6,824 nucleotides of DNA from Actinomycetes bacterium. GTDB lineage: Bacteria; Actinomycetota; Actinomycetes; Actinomycetales; Cellulomonadaceae. Below, one piece after another: positions 1 to 6,808 of this stretch (positions are counted from its first letter, which is position 1; every line of letters begins with the position of its first letter). The notes beneath the pieces were generated by a model, which did not search any database, had not been told where the DNA came from, and saw only the letters and a list, made by a program, of their open reading frames with translations. The DNA lies in NCBI GenBank assembly GCA_023412515.1, contig JAEYNO010000225.1, forward strand, positions 1-6,824, read 5' to 3'. Both the position numbers and the translations under genes were made by a program.

Positions 1-1017
1 GTCTACCACTCGTTGAAGAAGGAGTGGGAGGACAAGGGCATCATCTTCGAGTCCATCGAGGACGGCCTGCGCAAGTACCCGGAGCTGTTCCGCGAGCACT
101 TCTCGACGGTGGTCCCGCCGCAGGACAACAAGTTCGCGGCGCTCAACTCCGCGGTCTGGTCGGGCGGCTCATTCGTCTACGTCCCGCCGGGCGTGCACGT
201 CGAGATGCCGCTGCAGGCCTACTTCCGCATCAACACGGAGAACATGGGCCAGTTCGAGCGGACGCTGATCATCGCCGACGAGGGCTCGTACGTGCACTAC
301 GTCGAGGGCTGCACCGCGCCGATCTACCAGTCGGACTCGCTGCACTCCGCCGTGGTCGAGATCGTCGTGAAGAAGAACGCCCGCGTGCGCTACACGACGA
401 TCCAGAACTGGTCGAACAACGTCTACAACCTCGTGACCAAGCGGGCGACCGTCGCCGAGGGCGGGACGATGGAGTGGGTCGACGGCAACATCGGCTCCAA
501 GGTCACCATGAAGTACCCCGCGATCTACCTCATGGGCGAGCACGCGCGCGGCGAGACGCTGTCGATCGCGTTCGCCGGCGAGGGCCAGCACCAGGACGCG
601 GGCTCGAAGATGGTGCACGCCGCACCGCACACGTCGAGCTCGATCGTGTCGAAGTCGGTCGCGCGCGGCGGCGGCCGCACGTCCTACCGGGGTCTCGTGC
701 AGATCCTCGAGGGCGCGTCCCACTCGGCGTCCAACGTGCTGTGCGACGCGCTGCTGGTCGACCAGATCTCGCGCTCCGACACGTACCCGTACGTGGACGT
801 CCGCGAGGACGACGTGTCGATGGGCCACGAGGCGACCGTGTCGCGCGTGAGCGAGGACCAGCTGTTCTACCTCATGTCCCGGGGCATGGCCGAGACCGAG
901 GCCATGGCGATGATCGTGCGCGGGTTCGTCGAGCCCATCGCGCGCGAGCTGCCCATGGAGTACGCCCTCGAGCTCAACCGCCTCATCGAGCTGCAGATGG
1001 AAGGGGCCGTCGGCTGA
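1..1017 (+). CDS. sufB: Fe-S cluster assembly scaffold protein SufB (5'-truncated by window edge)
   Basis: SufB is the main scaffold subunit of the cytosolic SufBC2D complex, on which Fe-S clusters are built. The reading frame is open from base 1 (V-Y-H-S then LKKEWEDKGIIF), so the true start lies to the left; the TTG at 13 is an internal leucine codon, not the start. The visible 338 residues cover most of the protein, which is usually about 470 residues. Family landmarks, in fragment numbering, are NKFAALNSAVWSGGSF (about 43-58), VEGCTAP with Cys104, the repetitive beta-helix core, GHEATVS (about 275-281), DQLFYLMSRG, and the C-terminal LQMEGAVG. The His-Glu of GHEAT matches the conserved pair in E. 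coli SufB, but the residue aligned with E. coli Cys405 is Val (about 267), as I recall for Gram-positive SufB generally. SufB hosts inteins in some mycobacteria, but none interrupts this part. The stop codon overlaps the sufD start. Identification is very secure. Confidence 0.97.
   Translation, partial: VYHSLKKEWEDKGIIFESIEDGLRKYPELFREHFSTVVPPQDNKFAALNSAVWSGGSFVYVPPGVHVEMPLQAYFRINTENMGQFERTLIIADEGSYVHYVEGCTAPIYQSDSLHSAVVEIVVKKNARVRYTTIQNWSNNVYNLVTKRATVAEGGTMEWVDGNIGSKVTMKYPAIYLMGEHARGETLSIAFAGEGQHQDAGSKMVHAAPHTSSSIVSKSVARGGGRTSYRGLVQILEGASHSASNVLCDALLVDQISRSDTYPYVDVREDDVSMGHEATVSRVSEDQLFYLMSRGMAETEAMAMIVRGFVEPIARELPMEYALELNRLIELQMEGAVG
999..1006 (+). promoter_or_regulatory. Ribosome binding site for sufD, inside sufB
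   Basis: The purine run GGAAGGGG lies within the last codons of sufB, 10 bases before the ATG at 1017. Together with the TGATG stop/start overlap it fixes the sufD start there and suggests translational coupling to sufB. Confidence 0.6.
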
Positions 1018-2321
1018 TGACGACCACGACGAACGAGGGCGCCGCGACCGGCCTCTCGACGGACCACTCGCGCGCCGTCGCCGACGGTGCGCACAGCCAC
1101 GGCGTCGGCACGGTGCCCGAGGCGTCGCGCGCCGCGCGGCGCACGAGCTTCGACGTCGCCGACTTCCCCGTGCCCACGGGGCGCGAGGAGGAGTGGCGCT
1201 TCGCGCCGGTCGACCGGTTCGCGCCGCTGTTCGCGGGCGCGAGCGACGGCGTCCTGACGGGCCACGGCGTGCTCACGACGGTCGTCGAGGCGCCCGAGGC
1301 GCGCGTCGAGATCGTCGACCGCGACGACGCGCGGCTGGGCCGCGCGGGCGTCCCCGGCGACCGCGCGGCCGCCGTCGCGTGGGCGTCGTTCGAGCGCGCG
1401 ACCGTCGTGACGCTGCCGCGCGAGTCGGTGTCGTCGAAGGTCACGTCGGTGGTCGTCGAGGGCGTCGAGGGCGCGGGCACGCACGACGCGCCGCTCGAGC
1501 CGACGGCCGCGCACCTGCTGGTGCACGCCGAGCCGCTCGCGCAGGGCGTCGTCGTGCTCGACCACGTCGGGCACGCCAACCTCACCGAGACGGTCGAGAT
1601 CGTCGCGGAGGACGGCGCGCACCTCACGGTCGTGTCCGTGCAGGACTGGGCGGCCGGCTCGGTGCACGTCGCGAGCCACCGCCTGCGCATCGGTCGCGAC
1701 GCGACGGTCAAGCACATCGTCGTCACGCTCGGCGGCGACGTCGTGCGCGTCACGCCCGACACCGAGTTCGTCGGCGAGGGCGCGTCGGTCACGGCGCTGG
1801 GCGCGTACTTCGCGGACGCCGACCAGCACCAGGAGCACCGCCTGTTCGTCGACCACGCGGTCCCGAGCTGCGTCTCGCGCGTGACCTACAAGGGTGCGCT
1901 GCAGGGCGCCGGCGCCCACACCGTGTGGGTCGGCGACGTGCTGATCCGCGCGGCCGCCGAGGGCACCGACACGTACGAGCTCAACCGCAACCTCGTGCTC
2001 ACCGACGGCGCGCGCGCCGACTCGGTGCCGAACCTCGAGATCGAGACGGGCGTCATCGAGGGCGCCGGGCACGCCTCGGCCACCGGGCGCTTCGACGACG
2101 AGCAGCTGTTCTACCTGCGCGCCCGTGGCATCCCCGAGGCCGACGCGCGTCGCCTCGTCGTGCGCGGGTTCTTCGCCGAGCTCATCCACGAGATCGGCGT
2201 GCCCGAGGTCGAGGAGCGGCTCATCGCGTCGATCGAGGCCGAGCTCGAGAAGTCCATGAGCGAGATCCTCGGCACGACCCCGCAGGTCGAGGGCTCCGAC
2301 GCGGCGGTGACCACGGCATGA
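1017..2321 (+). CDS. sufD: Fe-S cluster assembly protein SufD
   Basis: SufD is the second scaffold subunit. It pairs with SufB and binds one SufC, and is thought to help iron entry and scaffold assembly. The protein is 434 residues, a usual length. A hydrophilic N-terminal stretch (1-45, containing HSHG) leads into FDVADFPVPTGREEEWRF (about 45-62), a typical start of the folded part. A beta-helix core follows, and then the C-terminal helical domain that contacts SufC: NRNLVLTDGARADSVPNLEI (about 323-342), GHASATGRFDDEQLFYLRARG (about 351-371) and VVRGFFAELI (381-390). His352 aligns with the conserved histidine of E. coli SufD. The C-terminal domain closely resembles the end of SufB, as expected for paralogues. 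The ATG overlaps the sufB stop as TGATG, with GGAAGGGG upstream, so no earlier start is needed. The gene ends in an ATGA overlap with the Rieske gene. Confidence 0.96.
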   Translation: MTTTTNEGAATGLSTDHSRAVADGAHSHGVGTVPEASRAARRTSFDVADFPVPTGREEEWRFAPVDRFAPLFAGASDGVLTGHGVLTTVVEAPEARVEIVDRDDARLGRAGVPGDRAAAVAWASFERATVVTLPRESVSSKVTSVVVEGVEGAGTHDAPLEPTAAHLLVHAEPLAQGVVVLDHVGHANLTETVEIVAEDGAHLTVVSVQDWAAGSVHVASHRLRIGRDATVKHIVVTLGGDVVRVTPDTEFVGEGASVTALGAYFADADQHQEHRLFVDHAVPSCVSRVTYKGALQGAGAHTVWVGDVLIRAAAEGTDTYELNRNLVLTDGARADSVPNLEIETGVIEGAGHASATGRFDDEQLFYLRARGIPEADARRLVVRGFFAELIHEIGVPEVEERLIASIEAELEKSMSEILGTTPQVEGSDAAVTTA

Positions 2322-2650
2322 CCGCTCAGCTCGCCTGCCTGACCGCGGACGTGCCGGTCGCCGGCACGCTGCGCGTCGAGCTCGAGGGCCCCGCCGGCCC
2401 CGTCGAGGTCGCCGTCGTGCGCGACGAGTCCGGCGACTGGCACGCCATCAGCGACGTGTGCTCGCACGGCGCCGTCTCGCTGTCCGACGGCGAGGTCGAG
2501 GACTGCACGGTCGAGTGCTGGCTGCACGGGTCGAAGTTCGACCTGCGCACCGGTGAGCCCCTGTCGCCGCCCGCGGTCCGCCCCGTCCCCGTCTACCCCG
2601 TGACCGTCGACGGCGAGCGCGTGCTCGTCGACGTCGACGCCCCGCTCTGA
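2318..2650 (+). CDS. Rieske-type [2Fe-2S] ferredoxin in the suf operon
   Basis: This is a 110-residue single-domain Rieske protein. The cluster ligands are plain: Cys48-x-His50 (VCSHG) and Cys67-x2-His70 (CWLHGSKFD), separated by 16 residues, with the usual FDLRTGEPLSPPA segment after the second motif. Small proteins like this are often annotated as dioxygenase ferredoxin subunits (HcaC/NirD-like). No oxygenase or nitrite reductase gene is nearby, so that label is probably only a family name. The gene sits between sufD and sufC and starts in an ATGA overlap with the sufD stop. No good Shine-Dalgarno sequence is visible just upstream, so translation probably depends on re-initiation after sufD. 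The same position is, to my knowledge, occupied by a Rieske gene in Streptomyces and related genomes. A role as electron donor for cluster assembly is inference; the protein may equally be a client of the pathway. Confidence 0.93.
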   Translation: MTAQLACLTADVPVAGTLRVELEGPAGPVEVAVVRDESGDWHAISDVCSHGAVSLSDGEVEDCTVECWLHGSKFDLRTGEPLSPPAVRPVPVYPVTVDGERVLVDVDAPL

Positions 2651-2655
2651 CCCCC

Positions 2656-2660
2656 GAGGA
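2656..2660 (+). promoter_or_regulatory. Ribosome binding site of sufC
   Basis: GAGGA lies in the 20-base gap after the Rieske stop codon, 10 bases before the ATG at 2671. It supports that start and gives sufC its own entry point, unlike the overlapping gene just before it. Confidence 0.6.
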
Positions 2661-2670
2661 GTACCCCGAG

Positions 2671-3435
<765 letters not shown>

Positions 3436-3444
3436 GACCCGTCC

Positions 3445-3482
3445 CGGTGGCCGCCGCGCGCCCCGCGCGCCGGCAGCCACCG
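3445..3482 (+). other. GC-rich hairpin just downstream of sufC
   Basis: Starting 10 bases after the sufC stop, bases 3445-3451 pair with 3476-3482, 3453-3455 with 3472-3474, and 3456-3460 with 3466-3470. There is one mismatch (3452/3475), one bulged base (3471) and a 5-base loop. The result is a 15-bp interrupted stem. No T-run follows, so it is not a classic intrinsic terminator. It could be a partial terminator, an RNA 3'-end stabiliser or a processing site. Chance pairing is more likely than usual in such GC-rich DNA. Confidence 0.45.
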
Positions 3483-3513
3483 CACCCTCGTCCCTGGGCG
3501 ACCGTCGCCACCT

Positions 3514-3535
3514 GACCCCGCGCCCCCGCGGGGTC
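3514..3535 (+). other. Perfect 9-bp inverted repeat in the sufC-sufS spacer
   Basis: GACCCCGCG (3514-3522) is exactly repeated in inverted form as CGCGGGGTC (3527-3535), with a 4-base CCCC loop. A smaller 5-bp hairpin (3497-3501 with 3505-3509) lies just before it. The T-run expected of an intrinsic terminator is missing. The likely roles are attenuation, RNA processing between the sufBDC and sufSUT parts of the transcript, or protein binding. I cannot choose between these from sequence. Confidence 0.45.
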
Positions 3536-3548
3536 GCCCCGCCGGCCG

Positions 3549-3568
3549 CCTCCCGTCCGCCCGGAGGA
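3549..3568 (+). promoter_or_regulatory. sufS ribosome binding site with upstream complement
   Basis: GGAGGA (3563-3568) stands 5 bases before the sufS ATG and is the strongest Shine-Dalgarno sequence in the window. CCTCC (3549-3553) is its exact complement 9 bases upstream, so a 5-bp hairpin could mask the site. The binding site itself is clear; masking is inference. Confidence 0.65.
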
Positions 3569-3573
3569 CCCCC

Positions 3574-4905
3574 ATGACCAGCACGATCGAGCCGCTCGCG
3601 CCGACCCTGTCGGCCGCCGAGCTCGCCGCCGTGCGCGCCGACTTCCCGCTCCTGGAGCGCACGCTGCGCGACGGGCGCCCGCTCGTCTACCTCGACTCGG
3701 GCGCGACCTCGCAGAAGCCCGAGGTCGTGCTCGACGCCGAGCAGGACTTCTACACCCGGCGCAACGCGGCCGTGCACCGCGGCGCGCACCAGCTCGCCGA
3801 GGAGGCGACGCACGCGTTCGAGGACGCCCGCGCGCGCGTCGCCGCGTTCGTCGGCGCGACCCCCGGCGAGCTCGTGTGGACGTCGAACGCGACCGCCGCG
3901 ATCAACCTCGTGGCGTACGCGATGTCGAACGCGACCGCGGGGCGCGGGGGCCAGGCCGCGCGCCGGTTCGCGCTCGCGCCGGGCGACGAGATCGTCGTCA
4001 CCGAGTCCGAGCACCACGCGAACCTCGTGCCGTGGCAGGAGCTCGCGGCTCGCACGGGCGCCACGCTGCGCTGGATCGGCGTGGACGACGACGGCCGCCT
4101 GCGGACCGAGGAGCTCGCGACCGTCGTCACGGAGCGCACGCGCGTGCTGGCGTTCACGCACGCGTCGAACGTCACCGGCGCGGTCACGCCCGTCGAGGCG
4201 TTCGTGGCCCGCGCGCGCGAGGTGGGCGCGCTGACCGTGCTCGACGCGTGCCAGTCGGTGCCGCACCTGCCGGTCGACCTGGGCGCGCTCGGCGTCGACT
4301 TCGCGGCGTTCTCGGGGCACAAGATGTACGGCCCCACGGGCGTGGGCGCGCTGTACGGGCGGCGCGAGCTGCTCGAGGCCATGCCGCCCGTGACGACCGG
4401 CGGCTCGATGGTCGAGGTCGTCACGATGGAGGCGACGACGTACGCGCCGCCGCCGCAGCGGTTCGAGGCCGGCACGCAGATGGTGTCGCAGGCCGTCGCG
4501 CTCGGCTGCGCGGCGACCTACCTGTCGGAGCTCGGCATGCCCGCGGTCGCGGCGCACGAGCGGCACCTCGCGGGGCTGCTGCTCGACGCGGTCGCGTCCG
4601 TCCCGGGCGTCCGCGTGATCGGCCCGACCGACACCCGCGACCGGCTCGCGGCCGTGTCGTTCGTGGTCGACGGCGTGCACGCGCACGACGTCGGCCAGGT
4701 GCTCGACGACGCCGGCGTGGCCGTGCGCGTCGGCCACCACTGCGCGCAGCCGCTGCACCGCCGGTTCGGCGTCGCCGCCACGGCCCGGGCGAGCGCGGGC
4801 GTCTACACGACCGACGAGGACGTCGCGGCGTTCCGGGAAGCACTCGCGGGGGTCCGCGCGTTCTTCGGACCGGGCGGCACGACGACGGACGGGAGCCCCG
4901 CATGA
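3574..4905 (+). CDS. sufS: Cysteine desulfurase SufS (PLP-dependent)
   Basis: SufS removes sulfur from L-cysteine, giving alanine and an enzyme persulfide that it hands to SufU. It is a cytosolic fold-type I aminotransferase-like enzyme. The protein has 443 residues, slightly above the usual 405-420 because of an N-terminal tail and a loop at about 118-135 (around AGRGGQAARRF). Visible landmarks are YLDSGATSQKP (39-49), AVHRGAHQLA, ESEHHANLVPWQ (144-155, cofactor-stacking His), DACQSVPHLPVD (224-235), the PLP-binding Lys250 in SGHKMYGPTG, FEAGTQM (297-303), and the catalytic Cys390 in RVGHHCAQPLH. Arg405 in ARAS matches the substrate-carboxylate arginine. The RxGHHC context marks a group II (SufS/CsdB-type) desulfurase rather than IscS/NifS. 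The start is fixed by the GGAGGA site 5 bases upstream. The gene overlaps sufU by ATGA, which suits a desulfurase and its own sulfur acceptor being made together. Confidence 0.96.
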   Translation: MTSTIEPLAPTLSAAELAAVRADFPLLERTLRDGRPLVYLDSGATSQKPEVVLDAEQDFYTRRNAAVHRGAHQLAEEATHAFEDARARVAAFVGATPGELVWTSNATAAINLVAYAMSNATAGRGGQAARRFALAPGDEIVVTESEHHANLVPWQELAARTGATLRWIGVDDDGRLRTEELATVVTERTRVLAFTHASNVTGAVTPVEAFVARAREVGALTVLDACQSVPHLPVDLGALGVDFAAFSGHKMYGPTGVGALYGRRELLEAMPPVTTGGSMVEVVTMEATTYAPPPQRFEAGTQMVSQAVALGCAATYLSELGMPAVAAHERHLAGLLLDAVASVPGVRVIGPTDTRDRLAAVSFVVDGVHAHDVGQVLDDAGVAVRVGHHCAQPLHRRFGVAATARASAGVYTTDEDVAAFREALAGVRAFFGPGGTTTDGSPA

Positions 4906-5420
4906 GCTCGGCCATGGAGCAGCTGTACCAGCAGGTCATCCTCGACCACGCGAAGTTCCCCCACGGCCGCGGCCTGCCCGAGGGCGTCGGCGCGGTCGGC
5001 GTCGCGGCGGCCGACCACGGCACCTGCGCCGCGACGTCGCACCAGGTGAACCCGACCTGCGGCGACGAGGTGACGCTGCACGTCGACGTCGACACGAGCG
5101 GCGGCACGCCCGTCGTGCGCGGCGTCGCGTGGGAGGGCCAGGGCTGCTCGATCTCGCAGGCCTCGACGTCGGTGCTGCACGACCTGGTCGTCGGCCAGGA
5201 CCTCGCGACCGTCGACCGGCTCGCCGCGTCGTTCCGCACGATGCTGCAGTCGCAGGGTGCGGGGCTCGCCGACGAGGCGGAGGAGGAGGCCCTGGGTGAC
5301 GCCGTCGCGTTCGCGGGCGTCTCCCGCTACGCCGCACGCGTCAAGTGCGCCCTGCTCGGCTGGGTCGCGCTCGACGACGCCCTCATCCTGTCCGGTGCCC
5401 GTACGACGGAGGACGCATGA
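4902..5420 (+). CDS. sufU: SufU, zinc-dependent sulfurtransferase partner of SufS
   Basis: SufU accepts the persulfide sulfur from SufS. In Gram-positive bacteria it takes the place of SufE, and its zinc ligands rearrange on binding SufS. The protein is 172 residues. The IscU-like fold begins with MEQLYQQVILDHAKFPHGRG. All expected zinc ligands are present: Cys53 and Asp55 (NPTCGDEV), Cys82 (GQGCSISQAS) and Cys149 (RVKCALLGW). The roughly 20-residue segment between Cys82 and Cys149 that distinguishes SufU from IscU is also present (around 100-135). Between GRG and NPTCGD the protein has about 25 residues, against about 11 in B. subtilis SufU as I remember it. The extra stretch carries Cys42 (HGTCAATSH). 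The gene is translationally coupled at both ends: ATGA with sufS, where GGGAG lies 6 bases upstream, and ATGA with sufT. Confidence 0.94.
   Translation: MSSAMEQLYQQVILDHAKFPHGRGLPEGVGAVGVAAADHGTCAATSHQVNPTCGDEVTLHVDVDTSGGTPVVRGVAWEGQGCSISQASTSVLHDLVVGQDLATVDRLAASFRTMLQSQGAGLADEAEEEALGDAVAFAGVSRYAARVKCALLGWVALDDALILSGARTTEDA
5408..5413 (+). promoter_or_regulatory. Ribosome binding site of sufT
   Basis: GGAGGA sits in the last codons of sufU, only 3 bases before the ATG at 5417. The gap is short but the match is strong, and with the ATGA overlap it fixes the start here rather than at a GTG/ATG inside the coding region. Confidence 0.5.
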
Positions 5421-5782
5421 CCACCGAACCCACCACCCCCGCCGCGGTCGACGGCGTCCCCGCGGCCGCGGGGGCCGCGACGGTCGCCGACGTCGAGGAG
5501 GCGATGCGCGACGTCATCGACCCCGAGCTCGGCATCAACGTCGTCGACCTCGGCCTCGTGTACGGCGTCGTCATCGACCAGACCAACACCGCGGTCATCG
5601 ACATGACGCTCACGTCGGCGGCCTGCCCGCTGACCGACGTCATCGAGGACCAGTCCGCGCAGGCCCTCGACGGCATCGTCGACGGCTTCCGCATCAACTG
5701 GGTCTGGATGCCGCCGTGGGGCCCCGAGAAGATCACGACCGACGGTCGCGAGCAGATGCGGGCCCTCGGCTTCAACATCTGA
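5417..5782 (+). CDS. sufT: SufT, MIP18/DUF59-domain Fe-S maturation factor
   Basis: This is a 121-residue single-domain protein of the MIP18 (formerly DUF59) family. Members act as accessory factors in Fe-S protein maturation; SufT of Staphylococcus aureus is needed when the demand for clusters is high. A short Ala/Thr-rich N-terminal tail (1-22) precedes the domain. The domain motifs are VIDPELGINVVDLGLVYG (33-50), MTLTSAACPLTDVIEDQ (63-79, conserved Cys70) and the WVWMPPWGPEKIT segment (95-107) with GREQMRALGF near the end. The more common form of the second motif is SPACPL; here Ala replaces Pro, which is a mild change. The gene overlaps sufU by ATGA and is the last of the operon. Its stop codon is partly inside the terminator hairpin. 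PaaD and the N-terminal domain of ApbC/Mrp share this fold, but the small size and suf context favour SufT. Confidence 0.93.
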   Translation: MTTEPTTPAAVDGVPAAAGAATVADVEEAMRDVIDPELGINVVDLGLVYGVVIDQTNTAVIDMTLTSAACPLTDVIEDQSAQALDGIVDGFRINWVWMPPWGPEKITTDGREQMRALGFNI

Positions 5783-5832
5783 CGCACGACGCGCGCCCCC
5801 GCACCGGACCGGTGCGGGGGCGCGCGTGCGTC
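5781..5832. terminator. Long hairpin between convergent genes, likely suf operon terminator
   Basis: Bases 5791-5805 pair perfectly with 5811-5825 (15 bp, loop GGACC; the palindrome continues inward almost to the centre). Below a 3-base bulge (5788-5790), bases 5781-5787 pair with 5826-5832 for 7 more base pairs. The lower stem includes the GA of the sufT stop codon. It lies in the 72-base gap between sufT and the convergent metallopeptidase gene, so it can serve both strands. No T-run follows on either strand, which is common for actinobacterial terminators; strength cannot be judged from sequence alone. Confidence 0.8.
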
Positions 5833-5854
5833 GGCCCGGTGGTCGGGACGCCGG

Positions 5855-6727
5855 TCAGAGGCTGTCGGTCGCGAACGTGTCGCACGCCGCGAGCGACCCC
5901 TGCTCGTAGCCGGTGGTGAACCAGCGCTGCCGCTGCTCGCTCGACCCGTGGGTCCACGTGTCGGGGTTCACGCCGCCGCCCGACTGCTGCTGGATGTGGT
6001 CGTCGCCGACGGCCGCCGCCGCGTCGAGCGCCTGCGCGAGCTGCTCGGCGGTGATCGGCTCGAGGAACGGCGTGTCCGTGCCGGGGCGGGGCGTCTGCGT
6101 GGCCGCGCCGGCCCACATACCCGCGTAGCAGTCGGCCTGCAGCTCGACCCGCACCGAGTCGGACTCCGCGCCGCCGCCGCTGCGGTCGGCGCGGTCGAAC
6201 ACGCCCGTGAGGTTCTGCACGTGGTGGCCGTACTCGTGCGCGTACACGTACATCTCGGCGAGCGGGCCGCCCTGCGCACCGAACTGCTGCTGCAGCGTCT
6301 CGAAGAACGTGATGTCGAGGTAGATCCGCTGGTCGGGCGGGCAGTAGAACGGTCCCGTCGCGGACGACGCCTGGCCGCAGCCGGTGCTGACGCCGCCCGT
6401 GAACTCGTCGGCGCCCGGGGCACGGAACGCGACGCCCTGCGGCACCGCCGTCGCCCAGTAGGCGTCGAGCGACTGCAGCGTCGCGGAGAACCGGCACACG
6501 GGGTCGGTGTTGGCCTGCTCGACGGTGCACTCGCCGACCTCGGTCACCTGACCGCCGCCGTCGCCCTGCTGCGCGCCCTGCAGCACGGGGGACAGGTCCT
6601 GGCCCGTGAACAGGTAGATCGCCAGGGCGATGAGCCCGACGATCCCACCGCCGGCCGCGACGCCGCCCGCGCGACCGCGCCGCCGGACCCGGCCACCCTC
6701 GAAGCTGCCACCCTCGCTGAACGTCAC
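5855..6727 (-). CDS. YpfJ-family neutral zinc metallopeptidase, membrane-anchored
   Basis: This gene encodes a predicted zinc-dependent peptidase whose substrate is unknown. With the GTG at 6727 as start the protein is 290 residues, beginning MTFSEGG. A basic segment (13-19, RVRRRGR) precedes one hydrophobic helix (about 21-40), consistent with an N-terminal anchor and an extracellular catalytic domain. A low-complexity Gln/Gly linker follows (50-60). The zinc site is HEYGHH (164-169: His164, catalytic Glu165, His168), with Glu195 in VELQADCYAGMWA as the likely third ligand. DDHIQQ (242-247) and THGSSEQRQRWFTTGY (259-274) are typical of the family, whose E. coli member is YpfJ. Six cysteines (67, 78, 117, 129, 200, 282) could form disulfides outside the cell. 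An in-frame GTG at 6733 would add two residues; 6727 is preferred because of the promoter position. The gene converges on the suf operon and has no evident functional link to it. Confidence 0.93.
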   Translation of the reverse strand: MTFSEGGSFEGGRVRRRGRAGGVAAGGGIVGLIALAIYLFTGQDLSPVLQGAQQGDGGGQVTEVGECTVEQANTDPVCRFSATLQSLDAYWATAVPQGVAFRAPGADEFTGGVSTGCGQASSATGPFYCPPDQRIYLDITFFETLQQQFGAQGGPLAEMYVYAHEYGHHVQNLTGVFDRADRSGGGAESDSVRVELQADCYAGMWAGAATQTPRPGTDTPFLEPITAEQLAQALDAAAAVGDDHIQQQSGGGVNPDTWTHGSSEQRQRWFTTGYEQGSLAACDTFATDSL

Positions 6728-6733
6728 GCGCAC

Positions 6734-6739
6734 ACGGTA
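6734..6739 (-). promoter_or_regulatory. Possible -10 element of the metallopeptidase gene
   Basis: On the minus strand TACCGT fits the actinobacterial TAnnnT -10 pattern. Transcription starting about 7 bases downstream would begin at or next to the GTG at 6727, giving a leaderless mRNA. No Shine-Dalgarno sequence is well placed for this GTG, which agrees with that. No convincing -35 hexamer is visible. The motif is short and could be chance. Confidence 0.4.
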
Positions 6740-6771
6740 GGTCCCGGCCCGAGGGCGCGCTCGTCGAGCGA

Positions 6772-6808
6772 GGGCTCGCCTCCGTGCTCACGGTCAGTCG
6801 GCGAGCCC
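6772..6808. repeat. 9-bp inverted repeat near the right edge, possible terminator
   Basis: GGGCTCGCC (6772-6780) is inverted exactly as GGCGAGCCC (6800-6808). The 19-base loop itself holds a 5-bp palindrome (CCGTG 6782-6786 and CACGG 6789-6793). It would overlap the stop codon of the possible gene ending at 6794 and so could be its terminator, read on the minus strand. There is no T-run. Confidence 0.3.

Noticed and set aside
1..1017. Intein inside SufB
   Set aside because: SufB hosts inteins in some mycobacteria, but the visible frame runs through the conserved core, including VEGCTAP, without interruption.
867..2189. 440-codon open frame on the minus strand opposite sufB and sufD
   Set aside because: Its product is Arg/Asp/Val-rich with no recognisable domain, and it lies opposite clearly conserved genes. 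It is an expected by-product of very high GC.
1193..2317. Upstream extension of the Rieske reading frame across sufD
   Set aside because: The extension is an Arg-rich shadow of sufD. The Rieske domain is complete from the ATG at 2318, which forms a standard ATGA coupling.
2318..2650. Dioxygenase or nitrite reductase ferredoxin subunit as the true function
   Set aside because: No oxygenase or nitrite reductase gene is nearby, and the gene is coupled to sufD. Only the Rieske fold is supported.
5772..6791. 339-codon minus-strand frame covering the metallopeptidase
   Set aside because: It is another frame of the same strand. The HEYGHH peptidase frame explains the region, and this one is low-complexity Arg/Gly/Ala.
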